Source: a virus. From it: a stretch of 45,123 nucleotides of DNA. Under the pieces are notes generated by a model. That model had not been told where the DNA came from. It did no database searches and saw only the letters and a list, made by a program, of their open reading frames with translations. Numbering within the stretch: the stretch's first letter is position 1; each line of letters opens with the position of its first letter. This document shows positions 1 through 10,500 of the stretch, one piece after another. The stretch covers positions 1 through 45,123 of IMG/VR virus record IMGVR_UViG_3300024518_001557. One strand, written 5' to 3'. A program made the translations under genes and the position numbers.

Positions 1-2
1 TG

Positions 3-47
3 GAGCCGGAAATCACTAAAGAAAATCTGGAAGAACCAGCATTTTAA
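3..47 (+). CDS. C-terminal end of an upstream gene (partial)
   Basis: One frame is open from the window edge and ends at TAA at 45-47. It gives a short acidic tail (EPEITKENLEEPAF). The next gene starts two bases later, as in the rest of this compact rightward operon, so this is probably the tail of a real protein whose body lies outside the window. Fourteen residues are too few to identify a family. Confidence 0.45.
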   Translation, partial: EPEITKENLEEPAF

Positions 48-48
48 T

Positions 49-150
49 ATGAAGACCGCCCTATTTTTCGTGTTTGTACTGTTCGACCTTTTGCTATTTG
101 CGGTCGGCGTGAAGTGGTATAGAGGTAGGAAAAAAAATGAAGATAACTAA
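49..150 (+). CDS. Small single-pass membrane peptide (33 aa)
   Basis: This short frame starts with ATG at 49 and ends with TAA at 148-150. Residues 2-21 are strongly hydrophobic (Leu/Phe/Val) and are followed by a basic tail with RGRKK. That is the pattern of a one-helix inner-membrane peptide with its C-terminus in the cytoplasm. It overlaps the start of the downstream nuclease gene by 14 bases, which suggests translational coupling. The Shine-Dalgarno sequence is weak. Function is unknown; small membrane peptides are common among early phage genes. A chance ORF cannot be excluded, but the position and composition favour a real gene. Confidence 0.45.
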   Translation: MKTALFFVFVLFDLLLFAVGVKWYRGRKKNEDN

Positions 151-1096
151 TAAATCCCTGCTGCCACAAGCGATGGTACACGCCGTCACCCATGATCGTT
201 ATGATCCGGGTGACGGTGATATATCCTGCACTGGCCTGATAGGCCCAGCGCAAATCCGCAGGCTCAATGAGGTACACGGTGGAGAAACAACCGAAGACGC
301 GAGTGACCGTATCTGGTCGCTCATGGGTTCAGCCGTGCATTACATCATCGAGAACGCCACCAGTGACATGAAAGAAAAAGGTCTGTGGCACAAGGACTCG
401 ATATCCGAGCGGCGGTTCTATGCTGAAATGGATGGCAAGAAAATCTCCGGGCAGATCGACATATTTGAGACTGATGACCATGGCATGGCTGAACTGAGCG
501 ACTTCAAGTTGACCTCAGTATGGTCGGTCAAGGATGCCCTGACTAAAGACGGCAAGGCCGACTGGGATGCCCAGTTGAATATCCAGCGCTGGCTCATGCA
601 CATGAATGGTATTGATGTAAAGAACCTGTTCATCGTCGCCATGGCCCGTGACTGGAATAAGTCGGGCAGTATGCGTGATCCAGACTACCCACCGAAGGTA
701 GCCAAGATAGAAATCCCGATGTGGACACTCCAGAAAACCGAAGGTTACATCCAGTCACGCCTCAATGCGCACTTCGGGAAGCACATACCACAGTGTACAC
801 CGGACGAATGTTGGGAAAAGCCAACAATGTATGCCTTAAAGAAGAAAGGCCGTCAGAGCGCTCTCAGGGTGCTTCCTGACGAAAAGCTTATTATGCCCTA
901 TGCCGCCGATAAAGGGGTGGCTACACAAGACCCGGATGATGGGCACTGGGAACTAAAGAAAGATCACTACATTGAAGTTAGACTGGGTGAGCGTAACCGC
1001 TGCCTTGGCTACTGCGAAGTAGCTCCGTTCTGTGAGCAGTACAAGGACTGGAAAAAACATGTAGAGAGTCAGCAGGTATCTGAACAGGAGAGTTAA
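137..1096 (+). CDS. PD-(D/E)XK (RecB/Cas4-like) nuclease
   Basis: This 319-residue protein has the ordered core motifs of a RecB-type PD-(D/E)XK nuclease. GSAVHYIIE (H68) is motif I, GQIDIF (D108) is motif II, ELSDFKLTS (D122, K124) carries the catalytic D-x-K, and QLNIQRWLM (Q146) is the downstream motif. Near the C-terminus C289-x3-C293-x5-C299, with C220 and C225 upstream, resembles the iron-sulfur-binding cysteine set of Cas4/AddB-type nucleases; cluster binding is inferred. Such phage enzymes usually process DNA ends for recombination or replication. The start is the ATG at 137, preceded by AGGTAGGA. It sits in the rightward early operon directly before two small genes, one of them related to exonuclease X C-termini. 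Specificity (exonuclease or endonuclease) cannot be read from sequence. Confidence 0.85.
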   Translation: MKITNKSLLPQAMVHAVTHDRYDPGDGDISCTGLIGPAQIRRLNEVHGGETTEDASDRIWSLMGSAVHYIIENATSDMKEKGLWHKDSISERRFYAEMDGKKISGQIDIFETDDHGMAELSDFKLTSVWSVKDALTKDGKADWDAQLNIQRWLMHMNGIDVKNLFIVAMARDWNKSGSMRDPDYPPKVAKIEIPMWTLQKTEGYIQSRLNAHFGKHIPQCTPDECWEKPTMYALKKKGRQSALRVLPDEKLIMPYAADKGVATQDPDDGHWELKKDHYIEVRLGERNRCLGYCEVAPFCEQYKDWKKHVESQQVSEQES

Positions 1097-1097
1097 T

Positions 1098-1310
1098 ATG
1101 ACAAGTGGAGCCGATGTTTATAAATTGAGTCCTGCCTTGCATGACACCATGTTTATCAAACATAGTGACGGCAAGGGCTGGTACGTGACAGCAGTGCATG
1201 GTGGATGGATATATCGCTGGTACTCTGACATTCACCCCCAGACCGGACACTCGGTATTCGTGCCCTACCCGGTATCTCCGTTTGATAGTGAACCCGATGT
1301 CGTTGATTGA
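1098..1310 (+). CDS. Hypothetical protein, 70 aa
   Basis: The ATG at 1098 follows the nuclease stop by one base, and AGGAG at about 1087 serves as ribosome binding site. The protein is rich in aromatic residues (GWYVTAVHGGWIYRWYS) and has no membrane segment. No family is recognised. It overlaps the start of the next gene by 14 bases, so the three genes are probably co-translated and part of the same DNA-metabolism cluster. Confidence 0.65.
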   Translation: MTSGADVYKLSPALHDTMFIKHSDGKGWYVTAVHGGWIYRWYSDIHPQTGHSVFVPYPVSPFDSEPDVVD

Positions 1311-1506
1311 TACCGATGAATACACCTTCGGGTTTGGCAAATACAAGGGCCAGTTCTACGGTGATGTCCTAGATATCGACCCGTGGTATATCAAGTGGTG
1401 CAATGAAAGCATCGAGTGGTTTAATCTTCCAGACAACGAAGCAGACTACGTTGAATCCATGTGTGCAATCAGTGATCGCCCCAGTGACCCACTCGACTAC
1501 ACCTAA
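1297..1506 (+). CDS. Small protein resembling the exonuclease X C-terminal domain
   Basis: The start is taken as the ATG at 1297 rather than an upstream in-frame ATG at 1198, because this start gives a short overlap with the preceding gene and a sequence beginning right at the conserved region. The 69-residue product contains FGFGKYKGQFYGDVLDIDPWYIKW. It matches the F-G-K-Y-K-G...DP-x-Y-I-x-W pattern of the ExoX-like C-terminal/DUF3820 family, often found attached to DEDD exonucleases or as a free small protein. The exonuclease domain itself is absent, so it is not expected to be catalytic. It may be an accessory DNA-binding partner of the nuclease two genes upstream; that is inference. It ends tail-to-tail with the giant gene, overlapping by 4 bp. 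Confidence 0.7.
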   Translation: MSLIDTDEYTFGFGKYKGQFYGDVLDIDPWYIKWCNESIEWFNLPDNEADYVESMCAISDRPSDPLDYT

Positions 1507-4500
1507 CGCATCAGCTCCTTAGCTTCTTCCTCAAGGCGTTTCAACGAACCAAGGTACCGGCCCTTCTGCTGCATGTACTCCGCTTTACTGATCTTGCGCT
1601 GCCAGTGATCCTTCTCCAGAAAGTTTAGCCGGTGACGAATGGCCTGCACGGTGCGCTCGATATTCATCGCCTTCAGTGCCATGCCGTACTTAACATCATG
1701 TGGTGCCATCTTAATACCGAATGAAGATGCCAGAGCGGGCATTATCTCATACTGTCGGCCTAACCTGTCACGGCCACCAGTAGTTGCGATCCCAATCTTA
1801 TCCCAGTAGTACGAATAAGGTATCCATGGTGCTGACGGCCCGTATGCTTTCCACATCCAGTCCATGGTCTTCTCAGTTCCGGTTACCCAGTCGTCGGCCA
1901 GTGGATCGACAATCTCTTCACCGAAGAACCCGGTCTTGTTCAATGTGAACTCAAAAACCATTGCTATCGGCCCTGTAGGCATCACAGAGGCTGGTATAAT
2001 TGGCAGGGCAGCGTGATATTGCTCCCGATCAAATACATCACCCACCGGTATTAGACGCCTCACGTCCCAGAATGTCGGGTTATTACGCTTGTCGTTCCAG
2101 CCCATACGGATTAGCCGTGGTGCCCCAATCCATGTGTGGCCTGACACTTCATCGCGTAGTGATTTGCGCTCCCTGTCTTCATCACCCCCGGACAGCGCGT
2201 AACCAAGTGCGTTCATGCCGTAGGCAATGGTAAAGTACTTCGCCATCTTCCATGGGCGCTGCATAATAGACTTGGCTACAATCGGCACAGCCCGGTAGGT
2301 GTATGAAATAAATGGCAGAACAGTAGCCTTCGCTGCATTGATCCATGGCGCACTGATATCGTAGTTCAGGAACTGGTCACGGGCCGACATACCAGCCTCG
2401 ATTGCATCCATACCCTGATTTCTACGCCGGATATATGTTGCCATTCTGAAAACTTCATCTTCGTGCTGGTAGTAGTTCAGCATCTTCTGATCGAGTGCCC
2501 GCAGTCCAACCTTGCGGCCCTTGATATCGACACCTTGCCACAGACCATCCAGCAGCTTCATCATGAAAGCGAACTGCTTGTTGAATGGTAGCTTTTCCAT
2601 GCTCAGCATCATTTCTTCCAAGCCAACTGGCTTCGTGTCAGTTGCCAAGTGGATTTCATCAATCAACTTGTCCAGCACTTCGTTCTTCAGTTCCATTTCA
2701 GCGTAGCTGGCACCAAATGTGCCATTGGCCTTGGCTTCTTTGAAGATGTCACCCTTCGCCCGCATTTCCTTGATTGCCTGATACAGATCGGAGAAACGCA
2801 CATCGGCCATATCCATCAAGACCATGTTCGACATGATGTTGTTGAAGTGAACCACCGGGTTGCGTGCAGTTTTGTTCAGCTTGAACGTGGTCATGATCGT
2901 CTTCCAAATACTGGCCTGCTGCATCTGGTTAACCTGATTCAAGTCTTGGTATATCTCGGCCCTGACTACCCGGCCTGCCAGCGCACCATAGACTTTCGCC
3001 TGTGACTTTTTAATGCCGGTAGCTGGCACCCGAACCCATTCAGCCCCGGTCACCACACCGCCACGTTGTGTAGCTGCCTGAGCATCCATAATCAGACCAT
3101 CCAGTTGTGCCTGCTTTTCTTCGGCCTTCGGCATTGTCCATGCTTCGTTCTCAGCAATTTTCGAAAAGAACTCACCGTTAGCCAAGTCATGCGCCAGTAG
3201 CGCGAAGGTCTTACCCACGGTGTACCGGGCATCGACTATCTCACCCATTTCCTCACGCTCGGTCTTGGTGAAGTCGCGCCACAACTTGACCCGGCCTTTG
3301 CCCTGACCCCGGACTACAAATTCTTCGGATGTATATCCTTCCTGATCGAGTGGTGATAGGGAATAGTAGGTGCGTAATGATTTCTGACCATTGGCTGACA
3401 TCTGCCTGATCTGGTAGATAGTCATGCCGTCTTCAATCTCTTCCAGCCCAAGGTCTTCCTTTAATTTATCCGGCTTCAGGAAGAGAGACTTGCCCCGTTC
3501 CATAGTTTCTTCGCCGGATATACGGTGACGCTTGCCAGTGATGCTGTCGGCCCATTTCTGTAGTCCACTGCGATTCTGTTCGTACTGCTGGTAGACCCGG
3601 TGCAGGTACATGCCTTTGTTACGGTCGTATGATTCCTGTGAGATTAACCCGTATCCAACTGCTTCCTGTCCCAGCACTTCAACCCGTTTGCGTATCGGTT
3701 CGGTCACAGAATCCCACGCTTCATCACGCGGTGCTTCATTGGTCAGAATTTCGTGAATGTTCTTGGCATCCGCATCGGTCACGCCCAGAGATTCCATGAC
3801 CGCGATAATGTCCCTGACCTCATCGATCAGCATGGCTTTTTTCGAGGCAACCGATGCCTTCAGCAGTTTGAACTCCTTGGACAGACCATACTGGTCGATC
3901 AACCCTTTCGCCATGTGCTGCATGGCAGGGTGTGCCCACTTCATATTGTTATCGTAGAAGTTCAGCGCCCCTCGCAGGGTTGCCGACGATGTAAGCCTGA
4001 TCAGCTTCGGTACTTGTGTCGTTTCTGCAACACGCCACAGCGCTCTGAACACGGCATCTACCGGCTGACCATCCCTGATACCATCCATGACAGTATCTTC
4101 TGGTACCGATGATTCAGCCGTGGCTGTATTGGACTGGATCGAGAACAGGGTGTTGCCCTGTTGCGATGGGTAGATTGCATCGAACCCACCGGACTCGACA
4201 ACCTGTCGTGCAGAGGCAAGTATATTTGATACATCAACAGCGCTCAGGGTTAGTGGGAATCCAAGCTGTCGCATCAGTTTCCTGAACAGGGCCACTAACC
4301 GGTTCATGATGGTTAGGTTGGTTCCTTTTTCAGCAATATGAGCCAGCACTTCTTCGGCTATTTCATGCTTGCCTTCGACCGTGCTGATATCCACGTTATA
4401 TTCTTTCGCCAGCCGCTTCATATCAGCCGGGTACAGTGACGCCACCTGATTCAGTAATGGCTTGAGATCATTACCCATGAGCTTACGCAAGCCGTAGTGC

Positions 4501-7500
4501 CCTACCGCTTCGTGCAGGTAGACAGTCATGGCTTGATGTGGGTTGTCCAAACCATCCGCGACAATATAAATATTGCCTTCATGGAACACGCCCTTGATCA
4601 GGCCGTTCAGGTCTTGGTACAGAATCTTTTTCCGCACCGCTTCCGGCAACTCACTCTCGGACTGGACTACTTTGATCGTGCGCTGTAAGCGGAATGGCAT
4701 TTCGCCCAGTGCGCGTTTGGCCTGAGCTGCGGTAACCTTTTTCTCGGCCCGACCAACAGAGAACGCGGTACCATCCTTGGTCTTACTTTTACCAGCTATC
4801 GGTTCGCCAAATACTTCATCGGCCTTGCCGCTGATAAAGTCACCTTCGAACAGGAATGGCACCCCGATAATATCCGAACCATCATGCGAGGTATCACCTG
4901 ACTTGCCCTTCATGGATGTGTATCTGGTGATCTTGCCGAGATTAAATCCACTTGGCAGACCTTTCACAAAAAAGCCCTGCTTCTTCGCCCCGGTACTCTT
5001 GGTGTGGTAGACACCGCGGTGGGCTGTAATGCCATTTTCGTAGGTGTATACGCTGACATCCTGAACCTTGATAGCGTCACCAGCCTTAACTGCCGACTGT
5101 GGTATAGGCAAGGTCATGTAGTTAGCCAACAGGTGCTTGTCACCATTCAGAACGATAACGCGGGTACGCCGCATGATCTGGCCCAGCACTTCACGGGCAT
5201 CTGCAAAATCAACTGTGATATCAGCACGATCTTCACCATGAGACTGGTGAACATTCAGTGCCTTTAAAATATTCTGTAGCTTCGGGTCAGTAGTGAGTTT
5301 ATCGACACCCTCTTCACGGAACGTAACCCTGACCTTGCCCCGGTCATGGGGGTCACTGGTGATCCGCACGTTGCCACTACGACTCTGGAACCCGCGCATA
5401 GCACTGAACTCACCACCGGGGTTGTCAGTAAAGAAATTCATAATGACATCGGACGATGGTATCTCGGCATTGCCCTTGTAAGCGTTTTCAATACCCGTGT
5501 CCACTATGTGGTCAGGTATCTTGATACCCAGCATCCTCCGGCCCATGTAGTCGGTGAATTGAATGTACTGTCCACGGACTCCATCTTCCAGCTCAGCCTG
5601 ACCTACCAGTGGATTACCCAGAACCACCCACACGTCTTTAGTGTTGGCCCGCTGGGCCAGTGTTTCCTGATAGCGCTTGTACACTTCTTCCTTGCCGGTG
5701 AAGATCAGCTTTTTACGGGCCGCTGCCAGCGCTTCATCGTCGGTGATAACCTTGGGTTTATCTTTATCCTTGGATTGATCGGACTTCTGTTTAGATTTCC
5801 TGATTAACTCGTCAGCTTCTTTCCGTATGGCTGCGGTTTCGTAGTCAGTGTTGTCGGCATCCTGATCATGTACTGGGGTCAATTTCCAACCACTTACCTG
5901 TGATAGTGCGGCTCTCCATGAACCACGGGCATCACCCGGCCCCGGTGCGTTAAATACCACACGGGTTGCCACGTCACTCAGCGCCCATGGATCAGTAGAG
6001 TTACCAACCCGTTCCATTTCTGCCATGGTGAGCTGCATCTTCAAGTCCTGTTCACCGTACTTCAGTTCGACATTATAAACATTCCCGGTTTTCAGCATGT
6101 CAGTCAGCTCTTCAAAATTGTGCTTATTGACAGCCTGCTTACCCACTCGGTTTGCAGCAGCAACCAGCTCATCGAATCGGGTTTGGGTACCCTTCTTCAG
6201 CAGTGGTCTGACGATAACCTTACGCCTTTCAATATTTTCCAGCAGCACTCGTAGGCGGGCCTCGTTGCTACCAACCTTGTCAGCATTAATGCCTACCGCA
6301 CTTTCAACATACAGATCGTTCAGTTGTCGCTTGATCATTTGCAGATCGTTGGTTTCTGTACCAGACTCCAGCTCAATCGCAGCAATGTCTGCCAGAACCT
6401 TGTCCTGCTCATCCAATATTCTCTGCTTGACCGCTTCAACTTTTTCAGCAATCGGATCGACGTTAGTAGGCTTAACGGCTGAGATAATTTCCTGTACAGA
6501 CATTGGGTTGAACTCGATGTTCGCCAAAATTCTGACCAGCCATGCACCCGCATTAAAGCCCTTGCCAAAACTCTTGTCATTCGGATCGCCGCGTGGCTCA
6601 GCCAGTGTGATCTCTTCACGATAGTCGGCCTTGTAATCGAAGAATTGCTGCTCTAACTCGTACAAGCCTGCCGCCTTCAGGTTGTTGACATATTCGGTGT
6701 AATCTTCGGTAATCGTGTCAAAAAACTCTTGTTGTGCGTCAAAACTAAACAGGCCGATTTTACCGCTTACCCAGTAGGCAAGACCGCGCTCATGATTCTC
6801 TTTCGACTTCGGTATTTTGTTATCTACCCAGCCGAACAGTTCTCCGAACTCAGGATGAACCGCCAGCCACAGTTTAACAACATCGTCACCGTACATATTC
6901 AGGAAATCCACCACGTCGATCTGAGCCGAGCCTTCCTTGCTGGATGATGTCTGGGCGTTCAGTGACTCCATGTTCTGACGTAGCACGTTAATCTTACGCA
7001 CGTCTGCCGGGATCGCTGACCCGACTATCGTGTAAGTAGGTAGTCGCTTCTCACCGGTATCAGGATCGACTGCCATACCGGTACGGAATATCCGACCCAG
7101 CATTTGCTGGAATACGTTGATGTCGCCTGCCGGTTCAATGATGGTCATATGGCGACTACGCTGGTCACCAAACTTCTCACTGGAGTGCATACTGATACCA
7201 GTTGAACCTGACTGATTAATCACCAAACCATCAACATCAGACGGCAACACTTCACCACCCTTGCTTCGCTTATTACCATTGAACCCGTCAACGACATCCA
7301 GTTTTAGAAATGGTGGAATCCGTTTCAGGATTGGATTATCAGGATCGCTGTAATCGATTCCCACACCACCCTTGTGACGCCCGGTAATTTCCTGAATGTT
7401 AATGCTACGCATAATGCCCGGATGCGTCTTAGCCCTTTCCTCTGCTTTCTGTCGGATGTAATCAACAGGCGACAGTGGAAGGTCAATCGCGCTCAGGTCT

Positions 7501-10500
7501 TTTTTTGCCTTCGCAATTAATTCATCCAGCGTATTGTTGTACTCAACATCCTCACCCTTGGTATTTTCAGAAATCAAATCCAGTGTATCCCTGCCGAGAC
7601 TGCCACGAATTTTGTCAACCTCCTTATCACCCAGTGAAATGGTGGCGCGGTATGACTTGTTAACCCAGAACTCAAGCAGTGATGCCCAGTTCAGGTCTTT
7701 CATACTGTCGCCTTCTTTCTTGCCGTTGGTGTGAATGAACTCTTCAATCATCGCCATGTTGGTTTTATCCAATCCGATAAGCGGTTTCCGACCATTGGCA
7801 ATGTCGTTCAGGATTTCATCAACCGCGATGTCAGCCTTGGCTGCGGTCAGCAGCATGTCACGCAGGTTATGGATACTGTTACCAACCGGGGTGATTACAA
7901 CATTGGGTGGTGGGCCAGCGTCAGGGTTTTGAGCAAAAGCCAGCATGGCATCTTCGATTCGCTTGTAATCGGCCTGACTGATTGATCCATTATCAGCCAT
8001 GATGCCCGCCGCGATCATGGAAGGATATGTGCTGTTAAGTAAAGCTAGGCCATTGAGCGTTTTACCGACTTCTTTAACGATCTCCGCGTTCAATGGAATC
8101 AGTTTACGGACAATTTCGTTAATCTTATTGGTCGCATCCCTGTCACGTTTCGAGTTGGCGGTATCAGGGTCAGCAAGGTCAACCACGATCTCGACACCTT
8201 CGTAGGAAATCTCACGCCGGAACAACTGGCCGTTGCGGGTAATGGCTCGGGACATGACTTCCTGCAACTGGGTACCGCCAGCTTCCAGAGCGCCCACCAG
8301 TTCCCTCATGCCATCCATCGCATCAACCAGATCGGTATTGAAATAGAATCCCAAGTTACCGGCACGTTTCGCGAAGGTGGCTGACATATACACAGTGTTA
8401 TCAGCAGCCCGGATCATGCTGGTAAAGAACTCGTTAAGGTTCTGATTGGTGCGCTTCGCTGATGGTGGCTTATAACCAGCCGCCTTGTGTGACTCATCCA
8501 GTATCAGGACAGCATTACCATTAGCTACCAGCTCACGCATGGCATCACGCCGACCACCTTTTTCCGAGTTCATCTGGTCATAAGTGGTGAACATGGCATT
8601 GTAGCCCTTGGGCAACGTGCCGTTCTTAATCAGGTGTGCGGTGTTTCTTTTGGCAGCATCATCGGTCTGGTAATGCAGGTAGGTTTCCTCACCTTCCTTG
8701 CTACCCCTTTCCTTGATGCCTTCTTTGCCATTGGTAATCATCGGCACCACATTGTTGGTACCGGCATCAACCATATCGTAATACATATCAGTGTACAGGC
8801 CGGGGTCTGCCGTTACGAATATAGGCACCTTACCTTGAGCAATAACCCACCGAATAATACTGCCGCCTTGACGGCCCTTACCTACACCAGTCTGGTCGGC
8901 AATAATGACCGACCGGCCCCGCTCTTTCATCTGGTATATGGATGCTGCAACCGCTTCCATCTGAAGCGACATCAACCCTTCACGCATTTCAGCTTCAGTG
9001 TCGTACCCTAACTCTATCCGAACATAATCGACCAGAGAATGGATACCGTTTTCGGGGTCTAATACGGACAACTCCAAGTCCCTGACAGCCTGTTCCATAT
9101 ACTCGGCCATCGCGGTTGGAACCTGATAACCAAGTTCATTTTCATTCTGGTCAATGATTGGAACTTTAGGGGTCTGGGCTTCTTCGCTTACGTTTCCAGA
9201 TACTGGAGCAGAGGTAACACTTCGTAGACCCTTTTGCTCGTATAGCCACTGAGCTTGTTCTTCGACAGTAAGCTTCTTAAACCACTCAATTCCGGCAGTA
9301 TCCAAAGGAGTTCCTCTTCGTCCTCCACTTGGTACTTGTCCATCAGTTCCTGTTTCCCCGGCTCCAGCTCCAGTGCCTTCAGTAGTTTCGTCATCAGGAG
9401 TTCCTGATATATCCGATCCGTCATCGGGGGGCGTGGTTTCCCCACCGTCATCAGTTCCTTCTGTTCCTTCGTCAGCCCCGGTATCCGGGGTGTCCAAGTA
9501 GTCTGTATAGTTGATGTCGCCATTTCGCATGTCCTTTAAAAATTGAAGTAAGTAGGGCAGCATTTGCTTTTTCTGCTCCCCTTTAAACTGTTGCCCTAAA
9601 CCACGAATCGCATCAGTCGCCCCTTGACCACGTTCCTTTGATTTGGCATATATTCTTGACAGTACCGGTACCAACATTTCGTACTTCTGGGCGTTGATCG
9701 AAGGGTTACGTTCCTCAACTGTCTTTACCGAAAAACGGATATTGCCCGTACCCGGCGCACTGAAGATGTCGATAATGCTCTCGATATCGCTTTCATCCAC
9801 ACCAAGGGTTTCCGCAATAGCCTTGACATCGGCTGGTGGCGGTGCCTCGGTAGGTGCATTGGTTGGCCGTGGATTTCTGACACCACCGGCACCGGTACGC
9901 GGGCCGTTATCATTCGGTGGTTTGGGTGTGATAGGCTTCTCTTCTTCTTCATCACCCTCGGTCAGCAGGTCTTCGATTTCCTTATCGGTCAATCCGGTGA
10001 GATCACCCTTCTCCATTTCAGCTTCCTGCCATGCTGTACGGTCTTCAATCGCCTGTGCGATAACTTCATCCAAGCGCCCCAAGTAGTCAGCCTTGATTTC
10101 TTCAAACACGAAATGTGAGAAAAATTCAGGCCAGTCCCGGTCACCAATATTGGGAAAGTCCAGTGAACCATCAGGCTGTACTTCGACGTTATTGAAGATC
10201 AGTTGATACAAGGCTCTGAACTGTTGCCTCTCGTCACCCTCTGGGTAGATCGTACCAAGGTACCCAGTGCCAGCAGTTGCCACACCTTCACCTGACTTAC
10301 TGCTTTGCAGGAAGGGATTAAAGCCACCATCAGCAGCGATTGTATCCAGCAACCATGCTTCGCCAGCTCGGGCAAATAACTCCACTCCGCTCGACCAGTA
10401 ATTACCGCCTTTCTTGTCGTCAATTTTCTTGGCGTTTTTATAGAACCGGGTTCTTTCCGTATACCTGTACTTGTACTCAACAGCACGCTCAATATCATCC

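Noticed and set aside
5346-5807. Rightward frame of 153 codons inside the giant gene
   Set aside because: Antisense shadow without start signals; the leftward frame is continuous for 13.5 kb and carries clear protein motifs.
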